Part shown: positions 43,677-51,275 of the stretch, piece after piece
Layout: the number at the start of each line of letters is the position of its first letter
How positions within the stretch are numbered: the first letter of the stretch is position 1
DNA from: Kineosporia sp. NBRC 101731
Lineage (GTDB): Bacteria; Actinomycetota; Actinomycetes; Actinomycetales; Kineosporiaceae
Length of the DNA: 64,000 nucleotides
Assembly (NCBI RefSeq): GCF_030269305.1
Contig: NZ_BSTC01000006.1
Coordinates: forward strand, 248,001-312,000
Direction: 5' to 3'
Notes under the pieces: generated by a model
Database searches by the model: none
Told to the model about the DNA's origin: nothing
The model's input: the letters and a program-made list of their open reading frames with translations, nothing else
Translations under genes and position numbers: made by a program

Positions 43677-45875
43677 GTGAGCCTTCGCGTCCGGGATTCG
43701 CCCGTGTCCCCCGTTACGAGCTCCGGACGAGCTCGGGACGGGCTCAGGCCGGGGCACGGATGCGCCGATAGCGAGCCTGTGGCGACGCAGGAGCTGGACG
43801 AGGCACAGGAAGCCTATTTCGGCGGTATCACCGAGGTGGACCGCCAGGAGCAGGCACGGATCGAGGCGGTGCGCGCGCTGGGGCTGCTGGAGCGGCCCGT
43901 CAGCCAGGGCATCGAGCAGGTGGTGGCCCTGGCCGCGCAGCTGTGCCAGGTACCCAACGCCACGATCAACATCGTGGACGAGGAGTGGCTGCACGCGATC
44001 GCCACCGTGGGTGGCGAGCCGGGCCGGTTTCCCCGCGAGGACATTCCCTGCGACCTGGTGGTGCGCAGCGGTCAGGAGCTCGTGGCCCCGGACACCGCGA
44101 CCGTGCCGATCCTGGCCGACAGCCCGGTCATCGACGGCACGCTCGGCCGGATCGGGTTCTACGCCTCGGTGCCGATGCGCACCCTGACCGGGCACATCGT
44201 CGGCACGCTCTGTGCCTGGGACGAGCAGCCCCAGACATTCACGCAGGACCAGCTGAAGATGCTGCGCGTGCTGGCCGACCACGCGATCGGCATCTTCCAG
44301 ATGGGCGACGCCCTGGAGCGGGCCCGGCACGCCACCGAGCAGCTGGCCCGGCAGTCGCGCAACGCCCGGGAGATCGTCGAGACCTCCTTCGACCCCTACT
44401 ACTCCTGTGACCGCGAGGGCCGGATCACCTTCTGGAACACCGCGGCGGAGCGCACCTTCGGCTGGTCCCGGGCCGAGGTGCTGGGGACGAGCGCGCTCGA
44501 CCTGCTGGTACCCGAACGCAACCGGCCGGCGGTGCAGGACGAGCTGAACGAGGTGCAGCAGGGAACTGTCATCCACCGGTGCGGCCCGCTGCTCTGCCAG
44601 GACGGCACCGAGAAGATCGTCGAGCTGCAGATGTGGGCCTCCCGGCACGAGCCCGGCCGGCACGTCTTCGCCCGGGACGTGACCGCCGCGCAGACCGCCG
44701 ACCATGCCCGCCGGGCGGCCGAGGAGCTGCTCGGGGCGGCCTTCCGGCACGCCTCCGACGGGATCGTCGTGATCGCGGTCACCGGCGCCGACAACGGGCG
44801 CATCGTGCGCGCCAACCCCGCTGCGGGCACGCTGACCGGCCGTCCGGGCACGTCCGGGCCGTCGGGTCCGGGCCTGGTGGGTCTCCCGATCGAGGACGTC
44901 CTGGCCGGTCCGGCACGACCCCCGGGTTCGGTGCGGGCGGGCGAGGAGGGACCGCGTCCCGATCACCCGGACGACGTGGCCGACCGCCGCGCGCTGCTGG
45001 AGGATCTCGACCTTCTGGTCGCCGAGCCGGCGGGCACCTTTCCCGGTGACACGATCGAGCACCTGGCCCGGATGCCCGTCGGCACCGGCCACCTCTACAT
45101 CCAGCTGGTCGTCACCCTGACCCGCGACGAGGAGGGCAGGCCCGCGCACGCCCTGGTGCAGATGCGCGACGTCACCGCGGCACAGGCGCACGAGCAGTGG
45201 CTCCGGCGTCAGACCCGGACCGACCCGCTGACCGGCCTGGCCAACCGCCTGGCCCTGCGGGAGCGGCTGAACTCCGAGATCGCCCGCCTGCGCGACCAGG
45301 AGGCCGGGCTCGGCGTGCTGATGGTCGACCTGGACAACTTCCACGTGGTCAACGACGAGCTGGGACTCACCGGCGGCGACGACCTGATCGCCCGGACGGC
45401 CACCGTGCTGGCCGCGGCCGTACCGCAGCAGGCGTTCACGGCCCGGCTGGGAGGCGACCAGTTCGTCGTCCTCACCCGGGCCGCCTCGGCCGGGGCCGTG
45501 CACGACCTGGCCGAGCAGGTGGCGCAGGCGCTGGGTACCGTCGGTACCGGTTTCACCCCGGCCCCGACCACGCCGGTGACCGCGAGCGTCGGCGTCACCT
45601 TCACCCAGAACCCGGCCTCCGACCCGGAAGAATTGCTGAAGGACGCGGACAGCGCGATGTACCAGGACAAGCGCCACCGGCGGTCCGGCTCGCCGGCCGG
45701 CCGTTCAGTGAGTGAGGTGAGTCCGGGGAGCGCGATGAGCCCGGCCGCTCTGCACGCCGTGCCGTCACCGCGCGGATCACAACCCCAGCCCGTGCCCGCC
45801 CCGACCCCGGCGCCCCGCCACACGCCGGTCCGGCCGGGTGACACAGCACACCCGGCCCGGAGCCGGAAGGGCTGA
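43677..45875 (+). CDS. GAF-PAS-PAS-GGDEF signalling protein
   Basis: 732 residues from GTG 43677 (a GTG at 43779 is an alternative). GAF domain (about 50-195), PAS domains near 225-345 and 355-500, and a GGDEF domain with RTDPLTGLANRLAL and VDLDNFHVVNDELG. The active-site motif is GGDQF (592-596), not GG[D/E]EF, so cyclic-di-GMP synthesis is uncertain. The C-terminus is a Pro/Ala/Arg tail of ~70 residues. It is soluble. Divergent from thrS. Confidence 0.9.
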   Translation: MSLRVRDSPVSPVTSSGRARDGLRPGHGCADSEPVATQELDEAQEAYFGGITEVDRQEQARIEAVRALGLLERPVSQGIEQVVALAAQLCQVPNATINIVDEEWLHAIATVGGEPGRFPREDIPCDLVVRSGQELVAPDTATVPILADSPVIDGTLGRIGFYASVPMRTLTGHIVGTLCAWDEQPQTFTQDQLKMLRVLADHAIGIFQMGDALERARHATEQLARQSRNAREIVETSFDPYYSCDREGRITFWNTAAERTFGWSRAEVLGTSALDLLVPERNRPAVQDELNEVQQGTVIHRCGPLLCQDGTEKIVELQMWASRHEPGRHVFARDVTAAQTADHARRAAEELLGAAFRHASDGIVVIAVTGADNGRIVRANPAAGTLTGRPGTSGPSGPGLVGLPIEDVLAGPARPPGSVRAGEEGPRPDHPDDVADRRALLEDLDLLVAEPAGTFPGDTIEHLARMPVGTGHLYIQLVVTLTRDEEGRPAHALVQMRDVTAAQAHEQWLRRQTRTDPLTGLANRLALRERLNSEIARLRDQEAGLGVLMVDLDNFHVVNDELGLTGGDDLIARTATVLAAAVPQQAFTARLGGDQFVVLTRAASAGAVHDLAEQVAQALGTVGTGFTPAPTTPVTASVGVTFTQNPASDPEELLKDADSAMYQDKRHRRSGSPAGRSVSEVSPGSAMSPAALHAVPSPRGSQPQPVPAPTPAPRHTPVRPGDTAHPARSRKG

Positions 45876-45930
45876 CGCCCGGGCGCCGGGACCACGAAGG
45901 CCGGCCCCTCTCCTCTTTCGAACTAGGCCG

Positions 45931-45990
45931 AGCTGGGCTGAGCTGGGCTGAGCTGGGCCGAGCTGGGCCGAGCTGGGCTGAGCTGGGTCG
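45931..45990. repeat. Six 10-bp tandem repeats
   Basis: AGCTGGGCTG and the variants ending CCG or TCG are repeated six times exactly 10 bp apart, with degenerate half-copies on either side (45921-45930, 45991-46000). The 10-bp period places each unit on the same DNA face. It lies between a GGDEF gene and a convergent HTTM gene. Confidence 0.9.
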
Positions 45991-46016
45991 AACTGCCGGA
46001 GCAGCTCGAAGCCTTC

Positions 46017-46068
46017 TTCGTGATCATGCAAACTGTCCCCGGGAAACCGGGGGCTGCATGATCACGAA
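46017..46068. repeat. Composite hairpin with a GAAA loop; palindromic element copy 2
   Basis: Outer arms TTCGTGATCATGCA (46017-46030) and TGCATGATCACGAA (46055-46068) are perfect 14-bp complements. Inside them CCCCGG-GAAA-CCGGGG closes a stable tetraloop. The 14-mer of the right arm occurs again at 393-406. It may terminate both convergent genes, but the shared 14-mer suggests a repeated element. Confidence 0.7.
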
Positions 46069-46127
46069 CCGGGCCTGATCATGAGTAGCGGCGTGAAGGG
46101 GGCCGCCCGCGAATGTTCGTGGCGGCC

Positions 46128-47060
46128 CTAGGCCGTCGGGGTGGCCGCGACCGGCTGTTCCCGGCGCCGCAGGAGGATCTCCAGCGGCAGGAACGCCAGC
46201 AGGCAGATCACCAGCGGCAGGAAGTGGATCTTCATGGCCAGGTAGGTGCTCAGGTGGAAGACCATGAACCCGAGCACCATCAGGTAACGGACCCGGCCCC
46301 GCGCCCAGAGGATCAGCGGCGAGAACACCTCGATCGTGAAGATCAGGAACTGGGACGCGGTGAGGATCCACGGCGGGTCGAGAAGGGCCCGGCCGAGCCC
46401 GGTGCCACGTCGGGTCATGGCCCAGGCGAACGTCGAACCGGTCACCCAGTTCCAGCCCCCGTAGCGCACTTTGGCGACGGCGGAGAGGAAGTAGATGGCC
46501 ACGCAGCCGACCTGGATGCAGAGCAGGGCCCAGCCGGCCGCCTCGGACCGGATGCCGGCGGCCCGGCCACGCAGCAGGGTCGTGCCGACCGTGGGCAGGA
46601 CCCAGACGGCCATGATCAGCGCGAAGTGGTCGTGGTCGATCTTGCTGTAGGACATGCCGATCGAGACCCAGTCGGTGAACCCGGCCGCGACCAGCACCCC
46701 GGCCAGGGCCGTGAGCCACCGGGGCAGGCGCAGAAGGACCCCGGCGATCACCACGGCGCACGCGGCGATCACCACGGCCCGCTCGGCGAGCACGTAGCCG
46801 GTCGACGGGACGGGCAGATCCAGCCAGGAGCGGATCCGGATCGGGCGGTAGAGCGCCGCCGAGTTCTGGGCGAGGTGCGGCGGGTCGTTGACGACGTAGA
46901 ACAGGTCGTAGACCACGAACAGGTAGACGATCACCCGCAGCACGGCGACCCGGGCCAGGGGCACCGGGGTGAAGACCCAGCCGCGCAGCCGCTGCGCCCG
47001 TGAGGGCACCGGGCCGGCCGGCGGTCCGCCGGCGACGGGGAGGGTTGCCTGGGCGGTCAC
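46128..47060 (-). CDS. HTTM-domain membrane protein, paralog 1
   Basis: 310 residues from GTG 47060, overlapping the partner's stop (GTGA). Multiple membrane helices and the HTTM landmarks: FTPVPLARVAVLRVIVYLFVVYD, SIGMSYSKIDHDHFALIMAVWVLPTVG, AIYFLSAVAKVRYGGWNWVTGS, and FSPLILWARGRVRYLMVLGFMVFHLSTYLAM. HTTM proteins are the membrane relatives of vitamin-K-dependent gamma-carboxylase; the bacterial substrates are mostly unknown. About 45 percent similar to the product of 49797-50672. Confidence 0.85.
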   Translation of the reverse strand: MTAQATLPVAGGPPAGPVPSRAQRLRGWVFTPVPLARVAVLRVIVYLFVVYDLFYVVNDPPHLAQNSAALYRPIRIRSWLDLPVPSTGYVLAERAVVIAACAVVIAGVLLRLPRWLTALAGVLVAAGFTDWVSIGMSYSKIDHDHFALIMAVWVLPTVGTTLLRGRAAGIRSEAAGWALLCIQVGCVAIYFLSAVAKVRYGGWNWVTGSTFAWAMTRRGTGLGRALLDPPWILTASQFLIFTIEVFSPLILWARGRVRYLMVLGFMVFHLSTYLAMKIHFLPLVICLLAFLPLEILLRRREQPVAATPTA

Positions 47061-47722
47061 TGCGGTGCCTCCGTGCTGCTGGGAGTGCTGCTGGGAGTGC
47101 TGCTCGGCGAGCTGTCCGGGGTACTGCCGGTCCCGGCTCGGTAGGGAACCTTCGTCCCGCCGAACTCCGGCAGGTCGGCCGGGACCTGAGAGTTCTCCGG
47201 CCAGCCGACGACGGTCTCGGTGGTGCTGCCGGCGTCGCGCCCGTTGTGCAGTTTGGTCACCTTCTCGCACAGCCACAGCTGGGTGAGTTCCGGGGCGTCG
47301 GGGTGGATCCGCCGGTAGTTCGCCGCGAGGGCGGAGAGCATGTCCGGCTCCCGTACGAACCGGGGCTGCTGGCCCTCGATCTCGGCCCGGGCGATGCCCA
47401 GGTTGGCCGGGCTGAGGGTGACCCGCTGCAACATGCCGTCCTCGTCCACCGCCGCCAGGAAGGTGGAGCGGATCGCGTCGTTGGTGCCGGTGCGGAAGGC
47501 GAACTGGCTCATCGGCCCGAAGGGCCAGTACACGTCGTTGCCGAACACCGAGCCGTTGATCACCATCAGGGTTCCGGCGGCCAGGGCGGCAGCCCGCCAG
47601 ACCAGACTCCGGCGGGAGAGCCGCCCGGCCTCCTCGACGGGATCGACGCGGCGGTCAGGGTGATCAGGGTGATCAGGAGGGGTGAGGACCGGGGGCCGAT
47701 CGCCGGGCTGGGGTGGGGACAC
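47057..47722 (-). CDS. HTTM partner protein 1 (membrane-anchored, unknown function)
   Basis: 221 residues from GTG 47722. An N-terminal Asp/Pro-rich segment (DHPDHPDRR, encoded by 9-bp repeats) is followed by one membrane helix (AAALAAGTLMVINGSVFG) and a domain with VYWPFGPMSQFAF and ARAEIEGQQPRF. The C-terminus has SSTP repeats encoded by 12-bp units. Shares WPFGP and RAEIEG motifs with the product of 50669-51211; both precede and overlap an HTTM gene. No family name is known to me. Confidence 0.75.
   Translation of the reverse strand: MSPPQPGDRPPVLTPPDHPDHPDRRVDPVEEAGRLSRRSLVWRAAALAAGTLMVINGSVFGNDVYWPFGPMSQFAFRTGTNDAIRSTFLAAVDEDGMLQRVTLSPANLGIARAEIEGQQPRFVREPDMLSALAANYRRIHPDAPELTQLWLCEKVTKLHNGRDAGSTTETVVGWPENSQVPADLPEFGGTKVPYRAGTGSTPDSSPSSTPSSTPSSTEAPQ
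47073..47108. repeat. 12-bp tandem repeat encoding SSTP
   Basis: GTGCTGCTGGGA recurs about 2.7 times (47073, 47085, 47097) on the plus strand, which gives SSTP copies at the C-terminus of the HTTM partner 1. Confidence 0.85.
47655..47681. repeat. 9-bp tandem repeat encoding DHP
   Basis: TCAGGGTGA is present twice with a third diverged copy (TCAGGAGGG), in frame near the N-terminus of HTTM partner 1. Confidence 0.8.
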
Positions 47723-47765
47723 GCCGGAGATCCTAGGACACGACCGACGACGTAATCTGGGCGTC

Positions 47766-48173
47766 ATGGCGCCCTCCGTTCTACCCTCGCCCCGCCCGGT
47801 CGTCGTGTTCGACGGTGACTGCGGCATCTGCACGAAGCTGGCCGGCGTGATCACCTCGTACCTGAGGCCCCCGGCCGCGGTGGAGCCGTGGCAGCGCCTC
47901 GACCTGGCTGCCTACGGGCTGGACGCGCAGATCTGCACCGAGGCCCTGCAGTACGTGGACGCCGACGGCCGGGTGTACGCCGCCGAGCTCGCCGTGGCCC
48001 AGCTGCTGAAGGCGTCCCGCCCCTGGTTCCGCCCGGCCGGGTACGTCATCGCGCTGCCCGGGGTGCGGCAGGTGGCGGGGGTCGTCTACCGCTGGGTCGC
48101 GCGCAACCGTCAGTCGCTGCCCGGTGGCACCCCGGCGTGCGCGATGCCACCCCAGAAGCAGCCGGACCAGTAA
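47766..48173 (+). CDS. DCC-family (DUF393) thiol-disulfide oxidoreductase-like protein
   Basis: 135 residues from ATG 47766. The DCC motif FDGDCGICT (Asp16, Asp18, Cys19-x-x-Cys22) is in place, followed by the family's LPGVRQVAGVVYRWVARNR. Members resemble thioredoxin-fold redox proteins (YuxK). The gene is divergent from the HTTM/partner pair, and DCC and HTTM domains are known to occur together or fused in other bacteria, so it probably belongs to the same system. Confidence 0.88.
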   Translation: MAPSVLPSPRPVVVFDGDCGICTKLAGVITSYLRPPAAVEPWQRLDLAAYGLDAQICTEALQYVDADGRVYAAELAVAQLLKASRPWFRPAGYVIALPGVRQVAGVVYRWVARNRQSLPGGTPACAMPPQKQPDQ

Positions 48174-48306
48174 CCCGGAGGCGATCCGTCGTGCGGGCGC
48201 ACCATCGCCACCCGCAAATGGCAGTGTTGCTGCATCTGCCTTGACCCGTCCCGGTGATCGACCGCCTCATGGTGACTGAGGGATCACCGACGGTCAGGAG
48301 GGTGAA

Positions 48307-49041
48307 GTGCTCGAGGTTGAGGACGATGTACGTGCGCCCGGTGTTCAGCTTCTTGACGGCCGCACCATTCAGGTCGGCGTCTTCCGGGTCCAGCGCTGCG
48401 ACTTCGCGTTCCGGCTGGACGTCAGCACCGATCTGGAACGGCTGATCGTCTCGGCCCCGGCCCGGTGGGCCGTGGGGGCGCTGGCGGAACATCCCGACGA
48501 CGAACAGCACCGGGAGCGGGCCGTCGCCGCGCTACGGGCCTCGGGGGAGAGCATCGAGGGCGGGACCCGCCGCCTCGACCTGCTCACCGTCCGGATCGAC
48601 GGTGGTGGTCTCCTCGGCAGCGTGCTGGTGCTGTTCGGGCGGGGGACGTCCGCGTTCGTGCTCACCCCGGACACCACGCTCGCCGATCTGCTCGCCGCCG
48701 ACCGTGGGCGCCTGGCCGGGATCCTCGCGGACGGGCTGCGTCCCGCCGCGGTCCAGGACGATCCGGACGGTCCGGACGGTGCCTTCGGCTGGCAACTGCG
48801 GGTCCGGGCGATCATCGAGGAGTTCGAACCCTGGCTGGTCATGTCGTTCGGGGCCGGTGCGGTCCCGGCCGGCCACGCGATCGTGCGGGCGAAAAGTACC
48901 GGCCGCTCCGCTGACCTGGACACGGCGGTCGCCTCCCGTCGCGTACCCGCGCGTCACGTCGAGCCGCGCCCCGGCTTCGGGCGGACCGTTCGGCGCAAGG
49001 CCGGTGTGGCTGCCTTGCTACGGAGGGTCCGCACCACCTGA
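48307..49041 (+). CDS. Conserved-looking protein of unknown function
   Basis: 244 residues from a GTG at 48307, AGGAGG 6 bp upstream. An acidic N-terminus, then RLDLLTVRIDGGGLLGSVLVLFGRGTSAFVLTPDTTLADLLAADR and a segment PDGPDGAFGWQLRVRAIIEEFEPWLVMSFG; the basic C-terminus (ARHVEPRPGFGRTVRRKAG) could bind nucleic acid or membrane. A 9-bp duplication (TCCGGACGG, 48762-48779) encodes PDG. No membrane helix. I recognise no family. Confidence 0.65.
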   Translation: MLEVEDDVRAPGVQLLDGRTIQVGVFRVQRCDFAFRLDVSTDLERLIVSAPARWAVGALAEHPDDEQHRERAVAALRASGESIEGGTRRLDLLTVRIDGGGLLGSVLVLFGRGTSAFVLTPDTTLADLLAADRGRLAGILADGLRPAAVQDDPDGPDGAFGWQLRVRAIIEEFEPWLVMSFGAGAVPAGHAIVRAKSTGRSADLDTAVASRRVPARHVEPRPGFGRTVRRKAGVAALLRRVRTT

Positions 49042-49075
49042 ATAAGGGGATCGACCGGCGGAACGGGAGGACCCA

Positions 49076-49324
49076 ATGATGGGTGCGGATGTTGTCGTCG
49101 CCAGGCTGCGGTGCTGGGGACCGGGGCGTGACGGACAGCTCGACGAGCTGCACGACGTGGTAGCCCGGAAACTCGCCGGCCAGCAGTACATGGCGGATTT
49201 CGATGCCGAGTGCGGCACGCCGCGGGGCCCGTCCGGATGGACGCGGGACCGGGTGCAGCACGCCGTGGCCACCGCCATCGCGCACGACTCGGTGTTCGCC
49301 GCCCGCGTGCGTCAGCTGCTCTGA
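49076..49324 (+). CDS. Small 82-residue protein, paralog A
   Basis: 82 residues, begins MMGADVVVARLRCWG and ends FAARVRQLL. A central YMADFDAECGTPRGPSGW is followed by a helix DRVQHAVATAIAHD. By hand count 60 of 82 positions match the product of 49524-49772. Starts 35 bp after the stop of the previous gene. No similarity to a named family is known to me. Confidence 0.7.
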   Translation: MMGADVVVARLRCWGPGRDGQLDELHDVVARKLAGQQYMADFDAECGTPRGPSGWTRDRVQHAVATAIAHDSVFAARVRQLL

Positions 49325-49350
49325 CGTCGCTCCCGAACCGTTCCGGCCCG

Positions 49351-49382
49351 GATCATTCTGGCCGGATCATTCTGGCCGGATC
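49351..49382. repeat. 14-bp tandem repeat
   Basis: GATCATTCTGGCCG is present twice in full (49351-49364, 49365-49378) and begins a third time (GATCTG). It lies in the gap between the two 82-residue genes, just before a long hairpin. Confidence 0.85.
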
Positions 49383-49397
49383 TGACGCGAGACGGGC

Positions 49398-49452
49398 CGG
49401 CCCGGTTCGATCAGGCGGGGGCAGCCCCCGCCTGATCGGCCGAACCCGGCCG
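49398..49452. terminator. Very long hairpin between the paralogous small genes
   Basis: GATCAGGCGGGGG pairs perfectly with CCCCCGCCTGATC around a 3-nt loop; after a 4-nt bulge on the right arm, CGGCCCGGTTCG pairs with CGAACCCGGCCG with one mismatch. About 25 base pairs in total. It could be a terminator for paralog A, or a structured element or recombination site for the gene duplication. No T-run. Confidence 0.65.
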
Positions 49453-49523
49453 CTTCGCCCTTGACCCCGGCTCTCCCCGGGCCGATGCTTCCTCAACGGG
49501 TATGGCCTTAATGAGGAGGCACG

Positions 49524-49772
49524 ATGCAGGGTGCGGACGTTGTCGTCGACCGGTTGCGGTCCTGGGGTACCGGCAAGGACAAGCAGCTGACCGAGTTGCA
49601 CGACCTGGTTGCCGGAAAGCTGTCCGGCACGCGCTACATGGCCGAGTTCGACGCCGAGTGCCAGAGGCCGGGCGGCCCCTCCGGCTGGGCGCGCGACCGG
49701 GTGCAGCACGCGGTGGCCAGCGCCATCGCCCACGACCCGGAATTCGCCACCCGCGTGCGGGGTCTGCTCTAA
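49524..49772 (+). CDS. Small 82-residue protein, paralog B
   Basis: 82 residues, MQGADVVVDRLRSWG to FATRVRGLL, same length as paralog A and ~73 percent identical. Both keep DFDAEC/EFDAEC and the GPSGW-xRDRVQHAV block, so the core is under selection. A Shine-Dalgarno AGGAGG lies at about 49513. Function unknown. Confidence 0.72.
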   Translation: MQGADVVVDRLRSWGTGKDKQLTELHDLVAGKLSGTRYMAEFDAECQRPGGPSGWARDRVQHAVASAIAHDPEFATRVRGLL

Positions 49773-49796
49773 CCAGCGGGACCGCCACCTTCCCCC

Positions 49797-50672
49797 TCAG
49801 GGGCTGGTGGACGTCCGCAATGAGGGTTTCGGCTCTGGGTCCCTCCACGCCCGCCACCGGGCCACCGCGCTGTCGCGGTACTGCTCCAGCGGCAGGAACG
49901 CCAGCAGCATGATCAGGTGCGGCCAGAACGCGATGGTGATCACCGCGTAGGTGGCGGCGTGGAAGGCGAACCAGCCCGCGATCATCCGTCGCCGCCAGTA
50001 CTCGGAGACGACGAAGATCAGCGGGCTGAGCATCTCGAGCGAGAAGATCACCCACTGTGACGCGTGCAGGCTCCAGGGGATGTGCAGCAGCCAGTCGCCG
50101 AGGAACGTGCCGCGGCGGATCACCGCCCGGGTGATCGTCGCCGAGTTCACCCAGTCCCAGCCCCCGAAGCGGACTTTCGCCCAGGCGGACAGGAAATAGG
50201 TGGCGATGCAGGCCAACTGCACGGCCCGGAAGGCGAAGCCGGCGAGTTCACTGCGGCGCCGGTCGCCGGTCGCGGCCATCCCGATGAGCGGCAGCACGAG
50301 CAGCGCCACGATGAAGTCGCCGCGGTCGTGGTCGACCTTGCCGTAGGCGAAGGCCACGTACTGGTACCAGACCCAGCCCACGGCCACGAGGGCCCCGGTG
50401 AGGCGGGGCAGGCGCCCGGTGAGGGCCAGCAGGGCGGCCACCACCGTGCCCCACTTGAGGATCTCCACCTGGGGCACGTCGGCGGCGGGAATCCGGAACA
50501 CGTCACCCAGGTACAGGGGCTGGTACCAGACCGGGTCGGCCCAGCCGTGCCGGTACCCGGACGTGTGCAGGAGCAGGATGTCGACGATCACGAACGCGTA
50601 GACGCACCGGCGGAACAGGGCCACCCGGGCCAGCGGCACGGGGGCGAAGAGCCAGGACCAGAGCCGGCTCAC
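49797..50672 (-). CDS. HTTM-domain membrane protein, paralog 2
   Basis: 291 residues from GTG 50672 (GTGA overlap with the partner gene stop). FAPVPLARVALFRRCVYAFVIVD, AFAYGKVDHDRGDFIVALLVLP, ATYFLSAWAKVRFGGWDWVNSA and WFAFHAATYAVITI line up with paralog 1. The His-Asp dyads KVDHDR/KIDHDH and the KVRFGGWDW/KVRYGGWNW segment are strictly shared, so they may be functional. Membrane protein with about eight helices. Confidence 0.85.
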   Translation of the reverse strand: MSRLWSWLFAPVPLARVALFRRCVYAFVIVDILLLHTSGYRHGWADPVWYQPLYLGDVFRIPAADVPQVEILKWGTVVAALLALTGRLPRLTGALVAVGWVWYQYVAFAYGKVDHDRGDFIVALLVLPLIGMAATGDRRRSELAGFAFRAVQLACIATYFLSAWAKVRFGGWDWVNSATITRAVIRRGTFLGDWLLHIPWSLHASQWVIFSLEMLSPLIFVVSEYWRRRMIAGWFAFHAATYAVITIAFWPHLIMLLAFLPLEQYRDSAVARWRAWRDPEPKPSLRTSTSP

Positions 50673-51211
50673 GGGGTGGCCTCCTCGAGGATGCGGGGGG
50701 TGTCGTCCTGCGCCGTACGGGCCGACTCCGGCCAGACGGCCAGGGTGCTCTCGCGGACCTCGCCGGTACGGACGCCGTTCTCGAGCAGGATGTCGCTGCG
50801 CACGACCCGGATCGCCTGCCACCGCGGGGCATCCGGGAGCAGTCGGGCGTGACTGTCCAGGAGGGTGCCGAGCATCGAGGGGTCGGACTGGATCAGCGGC
50901 ATCCGGCCCTCGATCTCCGCGCGGTTGAGCCCGACGGTGTCGGGGTTCAGGGAAGCGGGCCGCCACTGGTCGTCACCCGCCTCCTTCACCTGGATCAGCG
51001 TGGAGCCGACCGGGCCCGAGGGGGCGGTGGAGGTGGCGTACATCCGCCAGGGGCCGAACGGCCACCACAGGTCCGAGCCGTGGAACGTACCGGCCAGGAA
51101 GAGGGCGGTGACCGCGACCAGTGTGCTCGCCAGGAGGGCCTTGAGAGGGCGGGACAGGCGGAGTGGGTCCCCGTCCTGCGCCACGGTGGAAGTGCTGTGC
51201 GACCCGTTCAC
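50669..51211 (-). CDS. HTTM partner protein 2 (membrane-anchored, unknown function)
   Basis: 180 residues from GTG 51211. One membrane helix (LLASTLVAVTALFLAGTF) and a C-terminal domain with WPFGPWRMYA and LNRAEIEGRMPLIQSDPSM, matching partner 1 (WPFGPMSQFA; ARAEIEGQQPRFV). The order partner-HTTM with a GTGA overlap is the same as in the first pair. Divergent from the HIT gene. Confidence 0.72.
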   Translation of the reverse strand: MNGSHSTSTVAQDGDPLRLSRPLKALLASTLVAVTALFLAGTFHGSDLWWPFGPWRMYATSTAPSGPVGSTLIQVKEAGDDQWRPASLNPDTVGLNRAEIEGRMPLIQSDPSMLGTLLDSHARLLPDAPRWQAIRVVRSDILLENGVRTGEVRESTLAVWPESARTAQDDTPRILEEATP

Positions 51212-51275
51212 CGGGTCAGGATAGTCACGCGGCACGGACGGCTGCCGGACAGCGGGGAGCACTAGACTCCCGCAG

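Noticed and set aside
43047-45677. Minus-strand frame of 876 codons over the GGDEF gene and thrS start
   Set aside because: Shadow of two genes; its start spans the intergenic thrS promoter and the sequence has no family signature.
45931-45990. CRISPR array
   Set aside because: Repeats are 10 bp, directly adjacent and without spacers; no cas genes.
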